DNA of 64,000 nt from M3007 sp041741155 (GCA_041741155.1 JBGSKO010000213.1:62001-126000), one strand, 5' to 3'. Positions 19,227-28,090 are shown, counted from the first letter of the stretch. Notes: generated by a model from the letters alone, not told the origin. Translations and numbers: made by a program.

Positions 19227-21722
19227 TTATTTTTTTCTTGGCTTTGCTCTCCGAGTGGTATCGCCGCGAGGTTCTGCGTGCGCAGCTTTTTCCGGTGCGG
19301 GCACATCTGCCAGTCGGTTCGGATCGGCAACTGGTCCGCCTTTGCGGTACCAAAACAGCAGGCTTCCGATGAATAGCAGCAAAATCAGGGCAGACGCACC
19401 GCGGGAAACATTTTCGCCCACGACAAACGACTGTGGATCGAAGCGCATCTCCAGTTTCATGTTTTGCCCGGCGGGCAAACGCATGGCGCGCAGCAGGTAG
19501 TCAGCCTTGGTAAAATCGGGCGCCGGCTTGCCGTTGATATAGCATTTCCACCCTTTGGAAGGCGGGTAGTACATTTCTGAAAACACGGCTAATTGCTCGG
19601 TGGAAGCAGAGTATTCGTACTCCATTTTGCTCGGATGGTACTTGCTCAGTCGAATTTTGGCCGTGCTGTCAAATTGAATATTCCACCCGCGCAGCGGCTC
19701 GGCATATTCTTCCGAAAGAATAGCTTCTGTTTTTGGATCAAGATCGCGCAGGGCATGGAGTTCAGCGTCGGCATCTTTCAGAATGGTGTATTTGGGTACA
19801 AACCATGCATTTCCACAAGCCTGTGGGTTGGGCATCACTTCGCCTTTTTGGCCGATGAGGTATTTGCCATTCAGCATACCGATAATGTGCAGGCTTTCGC
19901 CGAGGCTGGGGTTCAGGAACGTGTCCACCACTTCCTGAAAGCGTTGCAATTTGGCGGCATGGTAGCCACTCAGGCTTTTGTGAAAATACGACGTGATGGC
20001 GTTTCCAGTGATGCCGCCGCGGGAGAGGTCAAGCACGCGGTAATGTTCATCCGGGTCTTGTTTGATTTGCAGATCATATTCTGCAGGCTGCGGTGGCGCT
20101 ACAGCCGCCTTTTTGTTTTCATATTTTTGAGGTGAAATCGTACGGGCGGTAATCATCCAGTTGTCGGCCAACGATAAGATTGTCAGTAGAATTACGGCCA
20201 AACCTGCTTTCAAACGACCATTCAGGTACAGCCACAGGAGTCCTGCGGCAGCGGCGATGAACGCCAGGGAACGGAAGACGTCGCTGCGGAGCATGCCGGC
20301 CCGGTCCTCCTGAAGAAGGCTCAGCAGTCCGGGGTCTTGTTGCAGGTTGGCGTCGTACTGTCCGCTGGTGCTACCCATGCCAAGCGCCAGAATGCACAGT
20401 CCGCCGGTGATACCTGTGGCCCACATCAGGGCGCGTTTTTTCTTTTCTGCCGGAATATCCGGGTCGCACATTTTTTGAATACCAAGTGCTGCCAATGCGG
20501 CAAAACACAACTGTGCAACGCCAAGAGCCATGGACACCGCCCGGAATTTATTGAACATCGGCAGGTAATCGTACCACACTGAATTGAGGAAGAAATTTTT
20601 GCCCCATGCCAGCGAAATCATAAACAGCCCGCCCGCAAGCAGCCAGTATTTCACGCCTCCGGGCACCAGCCAGGCACCGAGGAAAAACAACAAGACGATG
20701 ATAGCACCGAAATAGATCGCTGTGCCGACGAACGGTTGGTCGCCCGTATAAAATAAACCATTGATCTGATTTCGGGCTTGCGGAGCCACAGCATTGTAAA
20801 GTTTGGTGTTTTTATAGGATTCACCTGCACCACCGCCGGCAAAATGCGGCACCAGTAAGGTCATGCTCTCTCCCACTCCGTAGCTCCAGCCGAACAGATA
20901 GTCTTTGTCCAGGCCGTCGCCTTTGGATTTTTTCTGGCTGAGTTCCGACACGCCGCGGATAGTTTCCTGACTATATTCGTAGGTTGGCCAGAGGCGGGAG
21001 GTATTGGAAACAAATCCAAGAGCAATTGCCAACGAACAGACAACCAGTGCCTTCGCCCAGTCTGCGTACGTTTTTTCCTGCACGGCATCCACGAGTTTGG
21101 CCAGAAAGTAGATGCCGCTAAGCAGTAACGTGTAATAAGTGATCTGAACGTGGTTGGCATTTACCTGCATGGACATGAACAGCGCCATGAGCGTTCCGCC
21201 AAGCAGTATATTTTTGTTGAATGCCAACACTAAACCAGCCAAAACGCCCGGCGCGAGCGCCAAAGCAATCATTTTCGTGGTGTGTCCGGCCTCCAGAATA
21301 TCAATATTATAGGTGGTAATACCAAAAGCTACGGCTCCAAAAAGCCCTACGCGCCAGTCTGTTTTTAGCACCAAAAGCAACAGGTACATGCAGAGCATAG
21401 CGAGCAGCACCTGCACCCATACCATTGTGCTGATGTCCGTCCACAGCAATAACGCATTCAGGATCGGGGCGGTCAGATTGCCCGATACAGGGGCATAAAT
21501 TTGATAGGATGGCATACCGCCAAAGGCGCTGTTTGTCCACAACGGGGCGGTTCCTTCCGATTTAATGTAGGCCTGAATTTCGGTTTGCATCCCCCGTGCT
21601 TTGTCGTTGTCGGGCTGTGGCAATGCCCTACCCTGAAAGGCATTCGGCGCAAAAAAAACGGCGGCAATAGCCACCAGGGATAACACGGCGATGAGGTGTG
21701 GGAGTAACTTTTTGAAATCCAT
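19227..21722 (-). CDS. YfhO-family polytopic membrane protein (putative GT-C-type glycosyltransferase)
   Basis: 831 residues. An N-terminal signal-anchor-like helix is followed by a periplasmic loop and about a dozen hydrophobic segments between residues 90 and 530, then a soluble region (about 550-780) and a last helix near 790-805. This is the layout of the YfhO family, whose Bacillus member adds sugars to cell-wall polymers using a lipid-linked donor. The tail is charged (PRGDTTRRAKPRKK). A near-match -7 box (TACCTTCG, 21765-21772) lies about 40 bases upstream. The donor and acceptor are unknown. The neighbouring GT4 gene suggests shared work on a surface glycan, which is inference. Confidence 0.85.
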   Translation of the reverse strand: MDFKKLLPHLIAVLSLVAIAAVFFAPNAFQGRALPQPDNDKARGMQTEIQAYIKSEGTAPLWTNSAFGGMPSYQIYAPVSGNLTAPILNALLLWTDISTMVWVQVLLAMLCMYLLLLVLKTDWRVGLFGAVAFGITTYNIDILEAGHTTKMIALALAPGVLAGLVLAFNKNILLGGTLMALFMSMQVNANHVQITYYTLLLSGIYFLAKLVDAVQEKTYADWAKALVVCSLAIALGFVSNTSRLWPTYEYSQETIRGVSELSQKKSKGDGLDKDYLFGWSYGVGESMTLLVPHFAGGGAGESYKNTKLYNAVAPQARNQINGLFYTGDQPFVGTAIYFGAIIVLLFFLGAWLVPGGVKYWLLAGGLFMISLAWGKNFFLNSVWYDYLPMFNKFRAVSMALGVAQLCFAALAALGIQKMCDPDIPAEKKKRALMWATGITGGLCILALGMGSTSGQYDANLQQDPGLLSLLQEDRAGMLRSDVFRSLAFIAAAAGLLWLYLNGRLKAGLAVILLTILSLADNWMITARTISPQKYENKKAAVAPPQPAEYDLQIKQDPDEHYRVLDLSRGGITGNAITSYFHKSLSGYHAAKLQRFQEVVDTFLNPSLGESLHIIGMLNGKYLIGQKGEVMPNPQACGNAWFVPKYTILKDADAELHALRDLDPKTEAILSEEYAEPLRGWNIQFDSTAKIRLSKYHPSKMEYEYSASTEQLAVFSEMYYPPSKGWKCYINGKPAPDFTKADYLLRAMRLPAGQNMKLEMRFDPQSFVVGENVSRGASALILLLFIGSLLFWYRKGGPVADPNRLADVPAPEKAAHAEPRGDTTRRAKPRKK

Positions 21723-21798
21723 GGTTCAGTAAATCTTGTAAATCCGTTCAGATCAATAGCGGGGCGAAGGTATGCAATTGCCTAAACCGGCGTTCCGA

Positions 21799-22449
21799 TC
21801 AGTTTAGTTTTTGCAACAAATCCCGGAGCGCATCACCGGGAATCTCATGCCCGCCATTAAAGGACTGCTCCTCGAAGTCCACACCGCTGTTTGTTTCGAT
21901 CTCCTGAAGTTGAGTAAACCGGTCCGGAGTTAAAAATGGATCATCGGAACCGTAGAGCAGGTAAAGGTTTTTGTCGGCGAGGTATGCCTTGTGTGCCTGG
22001 TAGTCCAGATCCTCCGGGGGCATGCCGGCCCAGAGCACGAGGTCGTGAAATTGTGGGTGGTAGCGCAGTATCCAGCGACAAATCGTAGCCGTACCTTGCG
22101 AAAACCCGAGTAACACGATGCGGGTATTCGGCGGGACGGCTGCCACATAGCGGTTCAGGAGCGATTCGAGGTAGGCGCCATTGTCGGTGATTTCATCTTC
22201 GCGGCAGTGCCGGGTCATCCACGTAGCGCCGACAGATCCGCTGAAACCTTTTCTATAGAAATGGTTTAGCCCTTCAGGAGCCACTACGAGTGTATGGCCA
22301 TTATCAAGCAAAAGAAAGTCCTGCAAAAACTCCGATGCCAGTTGCGCGTAGCCATGACAAACAATCCAGAGTTGCCGGATGTGTGGTCCTGGCACACCTA
22401 TGGTATAATATTGGGCCGTTTTGGTGACATTTATCTTGTGGTGATCCAT
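21799..22449 (-). CDS. Alpha/beta hydrolase, phospholipase/carboxylesterase type
   Basis: 216 residues, the usual length of the small esterase family. The nucleophile elbow GFSQG (about residue 116), the acid in LYGSDDPFL (about 170) and the His in NGGHEIP (about 204) give a complete Ser-Asp-His triad. WIVCHGYAQ near residue 30 is the oxyanion-hole strand. There is no signal peptide, so it should be cytoplasmic. It lies upstream of the YfhO gene on the same strand with a 76-base gap containing a separate near-match promoter for YfhO, so they are probably separate units. The substrate cannot be predicted. Confidence 0.87.
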   Translation of the reverse strand: MDHHKINVTKTAQYYTIGVPGPHIRQLWIVCHGYAQLASEFLQDFLLLDNGHTLVVAPEGLNHFYRKGFSGSVGATWMTRHCREDEITDNGAYLESLLNRYVAAVPPNTRIVLLGFSQGTATICRWILRYHPQFHDLVLWAGMPPEDLDYQAHKAYLADKNLYLLYGSDDPFLTPDRFTQLQEIETNSGVDFEEQSFNGGHEIPGDALRDLLQKLN

Positions 22450-22575
22450 AGGAAAAGGGCAGATATAACCGTTTGATTGTTAACAATTAGAAAAAGTGTG
22501 CTCCGGGTTTTCCCTGAAAAATATTCCGGGTAAATCTTGTGCCGCATTTTACCGGTTAAGGATTTTCCTTTTGCG

Positions 22576-22583
22576 TACTTTTG
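22576..22583 (+). promoter_or_regulatory. -7 box (TACTTTTG) of the EGF-like lipoprotein gene
   Basis: Exact TAnnTTTG match, 50 bases before the ATG at 22634. It lies downstream of the longer in-frame ATG at 22496, so it supports the later start. Confidence 0.7.
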
Positions 22584-22633
22584 CAGCAAATCTTAATAAA
22601 AACTTTTTTCTATCACACAAAAACTTATTAACA

Positions 22634-23140
22634 ATGAGCAAAAAAATCTTTTATTTCTTCGCCCTCCTTGGCGCTATGGTTGTGTTCGCACCAGCCTGCG
22701 GTGATTCCGATCCTTGCAAAGATGTGGAATGTGCTAACGGTACCTGCTTCGAAGGTGTTTGCGATTGCGACGCCGGGTACTTTACCGACGCCAACGGCAG
22801 CTGCACGATCAATGCAGCTGGAGTTTACAATGTATCCGAGAACTGTACGGTAGGTATCTACTCTGCTGAAGTATTGGCTGGAGCTACCGCCGGAGAACTG
22901 AAAATTAAAGGCTTTTGGGGTGAGTTTGTAGCTAATGTCAATGTGACTGTTAGCGGCAACAACCTGACCATCACACGCCAGGAGCCAGACGGCGACAAGT
23001 TCTTTGTTGAAGGCAGCGGCACTTGGTCCGTAAATGCAGGTGGCAAAGTAGTATTGTCCTTGTCCTACACGGTGAAAGATGAAACCGTCCCGGGCGCCAT
23101 TCAAACGGCAACCTGCTCGGCTACGTACACGCAGCAGTAA
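22634..23140 (+). CDS. Cys-rich EGF-like lipoprotein
   Basis: 168 residues from the ATG at 22634. The N-terminus MSKKIFYFFALLGAMVVFAPAC is a lipoprotein signal with the acylated Cys near residue 22. Directly after it lies a compact Cys cluster (CKDVEC, NGTCFEGVCDC, ending in a Cys about 30 residues on) in the spacing of EGF-like modules. The remaining ~110 residues look like a small beta-barrel or lipocalin-like domain (GELKIKGFWGEFVANVNV, GTWSVNAGGKVVLSLSYTV). It probably faces the periplasm or cell surface. It has its own promoter and a strong terminator. An upstream extension from 22496 was rejected because it would bury the signal sequence and precedes the promoter box. Confidence 0.75.
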   Translation: MSKKIFYFFALLGAMVVFAPACGDSDPCKDVECANGTCFEGVCDCDAGYFTDANGSCTINAAGVYNVSENCTVGIYSAEVLAGATAGELKIKGFWGEFVANVNVTVSGNNLTITRQEPDGDKFFVEGSGTWSVNAGGKVVLSLSYTVKDETVPGAIQTATCSATYTQQ

Positions 23141-23155
23141 GACTTTTGAGTCTAT

Positions 23156-23199
23156 AAAAAAACTCCCGCCACTCAGACGAGTGTGCGGGAGTTTTTTTT
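23156..23199. terminator. Bidirectional terminator hairpin
   Basis: CTCCCGC pairs with GCGGGAG and CACTC with GAGTG across an AGAC loop (one bulged T). A run of seven As precedes the hairpin and eight Ts follow it. It can end transcription of the EGF-like lipoprotein gene on the plus strand and the small periplasmic protein gene on the minus strand. Confidence 0.9.
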
Positions 23200-23215
23200 G
23201 TGCAACCGAGAAAGC

Positions 23216-23662
23216 TTATTTGCCTCCTCCGCCTTCCTGCGTTTTCTGCATTTTGGACTTTTTCCCTTCCGTATTCGTTGGCGGTTGCATCATCTTTTCT
23301 TGCTTGCCTTCCGTATTGGTGGGGGTCTGTTGCATCTTATCTTGCTTCGGGCTTTGAGCCGGAGGTGTTTGCGGTAGCGGCGTTACAGCGCTCGGCTTTT
23401 TAGCGGTGCTTTTTTTAGAGCCCGGCTTTGTCGCCTTTACGGGCGGCAAGGAGGCTACATACTCGTCGTAGCGGCGCTGCGCCTCGGCGTACACCATATC
23501 GGTGCACTCCTGCTGTTTTTGTGCACGAAACTCATCCAATTGAGCCGTGATAGCCGTGGCAATTTCCTGTTGTTGTTGCTCTTTTGTTTTGCCGCCAAAA
23601 GCAGTGAGTGTGATAAAACCGGCTGCTACTACGAAACCGGCGAGAAGAAATTTCTTATTCAT
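23216..23662 (-). CDS. Small exported protein with coiled helix and Pro/Lys/Gln-rich tail
   Basis: 148 residues, function unknown. A signal peptide or anchor occupies residues 1-22 (KKFLLAGFVVAAGFITLTAFGG). Residues about 26-75 are one charged amphipathic helix with a single Cys (FRAQKQQECTDMVYAEAQ). The second half is low complexity, rich in Pro, Lys, Thr and Gln, with the repeated unit MQQTPTNTEGK / MMQPPTNTEGK and a Gly-rich end. The helix with its lone Cys resembles the lipoprotein encoded just upstream, suggesting a duplicated pair. The genes are 53 bases apart on the same strand. Confidence 0.65.
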   Translation of the reverse strand: MNKKFLLAGFVVAAGFITLTAFGGKTKEQQQQEIATAITAQLDEFRAQKQQECTDMVYAEAQRRYDEYVASLPPVKATKPGSKKSTAKKPSAVTPLPQTPPAQSPKQDKMQQTPTNTEGKQEKMMQPPTNTEGKKSKMQKTQEGGGGK

Positions 23663-23715
23663 AATTTTTTCGTGTCTTTAAAAGTGAATGAATACAGCGA
23701 AGAAGTGGCAGTTTT

Positions 23716-23958
23716 TTACTGAACGGTTGGTGTCTCTTGTGCCGCAGCTTTCAAAAGTTCAACTTCAGCCGTAACACGCGCCTCAAACTCGGCGTCGCAC
23801 TTGGCTTTCTGATCAGTTTCAATAGTGCCCTTTCCGGCTTCCACGCCTTTGAGAATTTCTGCTTGTACTTGCTCTTCTGTGAGCAGTTTCTCGCCACAGG
23901 AAGCCATACCTACCGTTAACAAGACTCCGGCGATAAAACTAAGAAGTGTTTTTTTCAT
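23716..23958 (-). CDS. Small lipoprotein with single-Cys amphipathic helix
   Basis: 80 residues from the ATG at 23958. MKKTLLSFIAGVLLTVGMASC is a textbook lipoprotein signal with the acylated Cys at residue 21. The mature part is one charged helix, EEQVQAEILKGVEAGKGTI followed by KAKCDAEFEARVTAEV, with one further Cys. A longer frame reaching 24030 is rejected: it would place 24 residues ahead of the signal and cross the TACTTTTG promoter box at 23997-24004. Function unknown; it resembles its downstream neighbour in helix pattern. Confidence 0.75.
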   Translation of the reverse strand: MKKTLLSFIAGVLLTVGMASCGEKLLTEEQVQAEILKGVEAGKGTIETDQKAKCDAEFEARVTAEVELLKAAAQETPTVQ

Positions 23959-23996
23959 GTGAAGATGTAGTTTATAAGTTTGAAAATAATTGCGTG

Positions 23997-24004
23997 CAAA
24001 AGTA
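23997..24004 (-). promoter_or_regulatory. -7 box (TACTTTTG) of the small lipoprotein gene pair
   Basis: Exact TAnnTTTG match on the minus strand, 38 bases before the ATG at 23958. It fixes the start of the 80-residue lipoprotein. Confidence 0.7.
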
Positions 24005-24146
24005 GGTGTTCTCGAATGATGAATGATCAATGATGAATAAATGAATTTTCAGAATCGTGCTGATCAAATAAGTTGCGAACGCAACAACGACTTTTTCTTT
24101 GGTACATTGTGGCCGAAATCGTTGTGTTCCTAAAACGAAGTAATAG

Positions 24147-26213
24147 ATGCATCTTGCCTTTTCGATTGCACAAATATTTCAACAAATAATTTGGGCTATT
24201 CTCCTCGCAGGCGTTTTAGTTCCCGTCCCTCTTTTTGCTCAGGTAGAAGAGCCTGCTACCGGCGAATTATTAGAAAACTTTTTTCGGGACAACGAGCAAG
24301 CCTCCGAATCCGACGTGCAGATGTTTCTTGAATACCTCGAAAATCTGCGCCAGCAGCCCCTCGACCTCAATCGCGCTACGCGGGAGGATTTGTTTGGCAT
24401 GCGCCTGCTCAACGAAATCCAGATCGAAAACTTCCTGCGCTACCGCGATCAGTTTGGTCCGCTGCTCAATGCATACGAGTTGCAAGCTGTGCCTGCGTGG
24501 GAACTCCCGGACATCCGGCGTATCCTGCAGTTCGCAGGTGTCAATACCGGGCTCGACACCCGTAACATACCGCTCTGGCGCGGCTTCACGGAGGGCCAAA
24601 ATGAAATGTTGCTCCGCTGGGGGCGTCCCGATCCGCCCATCTACAACACCGCTACTGCCGAGGGTAACCCAAATATTTGGGCAATGCGGTATCGACACAC
24701 ATTCGACAACCGCCTTCGATTCGGGTTCACGGCAGAAAATGATGCCGGCGAGGCATTTTTCCGAGGCAGCAACAACCACGGGTTCGATTTTTACAGCGCC
24801 CACTTTTATGTGCAAAATGCCGGTCCGACCCTCCAAACCCTTGCCATTGGCGACTTCTCGGCTCGAATGGGCCAGGGGCTGTTGCTACAAACCCGATTTG
24901 CTGCGGGTAAAACGGCTGAGACGACCACCATTGCCCGCGGCGGCGGACGCATTGGTCCGTATGCCGCTTTTGGCGAAGCCTTCTTCTTGCGGGGCGCTGC
25001 AGCTACATTCAATCTTGGAAAAAACTGGGAAATTACCGCTCTGCTCTCGTACCGCCGTCGCGACGGAAATGTAACGACCTTACAGGACTCTACCGATCAG
25101 GAGTTTGCCGATATCGCGTTCACGTCGTTGCAGTTATCCGGCCTCCACCGCACACCAGCCGAAATTGATGATGAAAAAGCGCTACGCGAATGGGTGGGCG
25201 GTATGGCTGTTACGCGCAAGTGGAAAAACGGACAGGTCTCGCTCAATGGTCTGCACCTGCGCTACGACAAGCCTTGGCAACCAACCCTGGCCCCCTACCG
25301 GCAGTTTGTTTTTCAGGGAGACCGACTAAGCGGCGCCAGCGTGGACTACTTCTGGCGGCGACGCAACTGGTATGCTTTCGGTGAAATAGCCCGCAGCGAC
25401 AACGGCGGTATGGCAGCCTTGAATGGGGTGCTTTTTGCCGCCGACCGGCGGGTGACGCTTGCTGTGCTGCACCGAAACCTCGATCGGGATTACCAATCGG
25501 TCTATGCCGCCCCCTTTGCCGAAGCCTCCGGCGCCAGCAATGAACAAGGCCTGTATGCCGGAACCGACATACGTTTCGGCCGCAAATGGCAGATCAATGC
25601 CTATGTGGACTTGTGGAAACATCCGTGGCTGCGCTTCGGCGTGAATGCTCCCTCGCGGGGCAGCGAGTACCTCGGCCGGATTATCTGGAACCCCAAACGC
25701 GGAGTTTCTGTGTACGCGCTCTGGTTTCTCGAAGTAAAAGAGCGAAACAGCAGCATCGAAGAGGTGGCAGGGCTGGCCGAAAACCGGCGCAGCAGACTGC
25801 GCCTGCATGCCAGCTACAAGGTAGGTTCGGGTATGGAGATGCGCAGCCGTCTGGAATGGACCGGTTTTGAGATTCGGCCGCAGCCCCGCTCCAAAGGTTT
25901 TTTGGCGTATCAGGAAGTGGTGGTACGCCCGCTGGGTTCGCGGGTATCCGGTACAGCGCGTTTCGTTATTTTCGACACTCAGGACTACGATGCACGCGTC
26001 TATACATTTGAAAATGACCTGTTTGCGGCCATTAGTATACCGGGGTTTGCCGGACGCGGTTCGCGGTACTTTGTCAATTTGAATTGGCGGGTAAACGACT
26101 GGTTTCGGCTGGAGGCGCGTATGGAGCAAACTGCTCAGCGCGTTGCCGGCAGTTCATCAGGGCAAACGGGGCGATTTAATGAATGGAAAGTGCAAGCCCG
26201 GTTCAAGTTCTGA
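24147..26213 (+). CDS. Helix-hairpin-helix domain outer-membrane protein
   Basis: 688 residues. A signal peptide covers residues 1-32 (ending VPVPLFAQ). Residues about 45-130 hold ComEA-like helix-hairpin-helix units: PLDLNRATREDLFGMRLLNE and a second partial copy around FGPLLNAYELQAVPAW. From about residue 150 to the end the sequence is a succession of amphipathic, aromatic-rich strands ending in a Phe (QARFKF), which fits an outer-membrane beta-barrel. HhH units usually bind DNA non-specifically. Placed on an exported barrel protein they could act in DNA uptake or as a structural element. This architecture recurs in Bacteroidota, but I know of no experimental role. It converges with the NifU-like gene, one base between stops. 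Confidence 0.8.
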   Translation: MHLAFSIAQIFQQIIWAILLAGVLVPVPLFAQVEEPATGELLENFFRDNEQASESDVQMFLEYLENLRQQPLDLNRATREDLFGMRLLNEIQIENFLRYRDQFGPLLNAYELQAVPAWELPDIRRILQFAGVNTGLDTRNIPLWRGFTEGQNEMLLRWGRPDPPIYNTATAEGNPNIWAMRYRHTFDNRLRFGFTAENDAGEAFFRGSNNHGFDFYSAHFYVQNAGPTLQTLAIGDFSARMGQGLLLQTRFAAGKTAETTTIARGGGRIGPYAAFGEAFFLRGAAATFNLGKNWEITALLSYRRRDGNVTTLQDSTDQEFADIAFTSLQLSGLHRTPAEIDDEKALREWVGGMAVTRKWKNGQVSLNGLHLRYDKPWQPTLAPYRQFVFQGDRLSGASVDYFWRRRNWYAFGEIARSDNGGMAALNGVLFAADRRVTLAVLHRNLDRDYQSVYAAPFAEASGASNEQGLYAGTDIRFGRKWQINAYVDLWKHPWLRFGVNAPSRGSEYLGRIIWNPKRGVSVYALWFLEVKERNSSIEEVAGLAENRRSRLRLHASYKVGSGMEMRSRLEWTGFEIRPQPRSKGFLAYQEVVVRPLGSRVSGTARFVIFDTQDYDARVYTFENDLFAAISIPGFAGRGSRYFVNLNWRVNDWFRLEARMEQTAQRVAGSSSGQTGRFNEWKVQARFKF

Positions 26214-26214
26214 T

Positions 26215-26463
26215 TCAATTCACGGCCTCTACCCCAAGTATCTCCGGTATTTTTCCCCGTATAGCCTCCGAAATACCGGCGCGTAAGGTCATGGAAGACA
26301 TGGCACACCCCTCGCACATACCCATCCAGCGGATTTTGACGTGCATGTCGTCGGTCAGTTCAACCACTTCCACGTCACCACCATCCACATGCAGGTGTGG
26401 CCGTACGCTGCTCAGGGCATCTTCGATACGCTGGAGGAGTTCTTCTTTTGTGCTTTCTTGCAT
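26215..26463 (-). CDS. NifU-like Fe-S cluster scaffold protein (single C-terminal-type domain)
   Basis: 82 residues from the ATG at 26463. The whole protein is a NifU C-terminal-type domain: VRPHLHVDGGDVEVVEL, then MGMCEGCAMSSMTL with the CxxC that binds a 4Fe-4S cluster between two subunits, then an ILGVEAV end. It likely carries and delivers Fe-S clusters in the cytoplasm. A longer frame to 26547 is rejected because an exact promoter box (26503-26510) lies within it. That box also shows the gene is transcribed separately from msrA, located downstream of it in position but upstream in transcription order. Confidence 0.9.
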   Translation of the reverse strand: MQESTKEELLQRIEDALSSVRPHLHVDGGDVEVVELTDDMHVKIRWMGMCEGCAMSSMTLRAGISEAIRGKIPEILGVEAVN

Positions 26464-26502
26464 GCAGTGGTGTGGGTTGAAAAAATTGAGATTGAAGAGT
26501 CG

Positions 26503-26510
26503 CAAAGGTA
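26503..26510 (-). promoter_or_regulatory. -7 box (TACCTTTG) of the NifU-like gene
   Basis: Exact TAnnTTTG match on the minus strand in the 92-base gap after msrA, 39 bases before the ATG at 26463. Confidence 0.72.
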
Positions 26511-26555
26511 TGCTTTGTCTTTCAATGGATCGTACTTGTCCAGGCATGTGGCAAG

Positions 26556-27224
26556 TCAGGGCTTTAGCTTTGCCTTGAATTTCTCCCGAAATTTTTTCAC
26601 TTTAGGCCCTACAACATACACGCAGTACGATTGGGAGGGGTTGTCGCGGAAATAATTCTGGTGGTACTCTTCTGCTTTGTAAAACTTGTCGAGCGGAGCT
26701 ATTTCAGTAACGATAGGATCTTCCCAGAGCTCTGAAGCAGCGCTTTTTGCAGCTTCGGCAATTGCCTTTTGCTCGGAGTTGTGGTAATAGATAACCGAAC
26801 GGTACTGTGTCCCCACGTCATTTCCCTGACGGTTGAGTGTGGTGGGGTCGTGCACGGTAAAAAACACCTCAAGAATTTCTTCGAAGGAAACCATCGCGGG
26901 GTTGTAGGTAATCTGTGCGACCTCTGCATGACCAGTAGTGCCTGTGCAAATTTCTCGGTATGTTGGGTTGGAAACATGGCCGCCGGCATAGCCGCTCTCT
27001 ACCTTTTGTACGCCGTTCAGTTCCTGATAAACAGCCTCGACGCACCAAAAGCAGCCGCCGCCGAGGGTGGCAATTGCGGTTTGTCCGCTATCGGGCTGCG
27101 TGGTTACTGCCGGCGTTACAGGTTGATCGCTTTGCATGAGCTTGTCTTTTTGAGGCGCTTCCTGTGCGAAATGGCAGGCTGCGCCGGAGGTGGAAAGGAG
27201 AAATACCAGGAGTACTTGTTTCAT
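26556..27224 (-). CDS. msrA: Peptide-methionine (S)-S-oxide reductase, exported lipoprotein form
   Basis: 222 residues. The nucleophile lies in GGCFWCVEAVYQ (C58, with C61 close by). The family segments VESGYAGGHVSNPTYREI, TGHAEVAQITYNP and HDPTTLNRQGNDVGTQYRS follow, so the enzyme domain (about 52-215) is complete. The N-terminus MKQVLLVFLLSTSGAAC is a lipoprotein signal, placing the enzyme in the periplasm or outer membrane, where it would repair oxidised methionine in exported proteins. A second Cys near the end (SYCVYVVG) may be the resolving residue. It starts 18 bases after the mqnA stop, so it may share the mqnE-mqnA transcript. Confidence 0.93.
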   Translation of the reverse strand: MKQVLLVFLLSTSGAACHFAQEAPQKDKLMQSDQPVTPAVTTQPDSGQTAIATLGGGCFWCVEAVYQELNGVQKVESGYAGGHVSNPTYREICTGTTGHAEVAQITYNPAMVSFEEILEVFFTVHDPTTLNRQGNDVGTQYRSVIYYHNSEQKAIAEAAKSAASELWEDPIVTEIAPLDKFYKAEEYHQNYFRDNPSQSYCVYVVGPKVKKFREKFKAKLKP

Positions 27225-27242
27225 GGTCGCATTGTTTGCCGC

Positions 27243-28046
27243 TTACAACAGCTGAACCGGGCTTTCGGTTGAAAGAGCTTTGCTGCGATACACCGGCACG
27301 CGCGCTGCGCCGGGCAGATACTGCAGGAAATGCTGCAGTCCCGCCCACTTGGCATCATCAAGTTCGTAACTGATATTTTGCCGGAAATACGCCTCTACGT
27401 CGAAACCGGGCATGGAAGGCAATATTTTCGTCAGTTCCGGGATATGCGCGATACCCGATTGCAGGGCACTATTAAACTGGGAAAGAAATTCGGTCTCCAA
27501 TGGGCGAACGCTTATCCAGGCGGCAAAAACAAAGGGCAGACCAGTCCAGTCAAGCCAGGCTTCGCCCAAATCGTACACGAATGGGAATCTTTTTTCCAGC
27601 CCTATCGCCCGGTCTCCGATTACGAGGCCGGCAGTATCGCCGCCAATACGCTGCTCGAAGCCCTCCGTGGCTTGCAAAAACTCCGGCTGGATATTCCAGT
27701 ATTCGCGGCACAGAATAGGCGCCAGCGTCGCAGATGTTTTGGAGTGAAAATCCAGGTACAGGCGCTTGATCTCCGGTAGCGGTTTTTCTGAAAAGATACA
27801 TACGGTCTTGACCGCTCCTACGGCGCCAATGCAGTAGTCCGAAATAATATGCGCTTCCGGCAGACTGGGAATAATGGCCACTGGAGTGAGTGCCAGATCA
27901 GCTTCCCCGCGCAACAGTTTTTGGGCACAAACGGAAGGGATATCCAGATTCAGTTCGATATGCTCCGACAACGGGCTGCGGAAAAGACCGTAAATAAATG
28001 GTTTGGTATTGAGGTAACTGACGGCCGATAAGCGCAGTTTTTGCAT
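27243..28046 (-). CDS. mqnA: Chorismate dehydratase, futalosine menaquinone pathway
   Basis: 267 residues, the normal MqnA length. The opening LRLSAVSYLNTKPFIYGL and the later LALTPVAIIPSLP, SDYCIGAVGAVKTVCIFSE and YLDFHSKTSATLAPIL segments are the family's conserved blocks of the periplasmic-binding-protein-like fold. It dehydrates chorismate to 3-[(1-carboxyvinyl)oxy]benzoate, the first step of the futalosine route. It follows mqnE by 44 bases on the same strand. MqnE uses the product of MqnA, so the two genes encode consecutive enzymes. mqnB, mqnC and mqnD are not in this window. Confidence 0.93.
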   Translation of the reverse strand: MQKLRLSAVSYLNTKPFIYGLFRSPLSEHIELNLDIPSVCAQKLLRGEADLALTPVAIIPSLPEAHIISDYCIGAVGAVKTVCIFSEKPLPEIKRLYLDFHSKTSATLAPILCREYWNIQPEFLQATEGFEQRIGGDTAGLVIGDRAIGLEKRFPFVYDLGEAWLDWTGLPFVFAAWISVRPLETEFLSQFNSALQSGIAHIPELTKILPSMPGFDVEAYFRQNISYELDDAKWAGLQHFLQYLPGAARVPVYRSKALSTESPVQLL

Positions 28047-28090
28047 GGCATGTGTGCCTCGGGGGCCTTTTAATGTTGATCTTAAGATTT

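Noticed and set aside
24011..24040. Second tandem repeat (GAATGATGAATGATCAATGATGAAT-like tract)
   Set aside because: It is an irregular low-complexity A/T/G tract without a clean unit, beside a promoter; not listed as a repeat.
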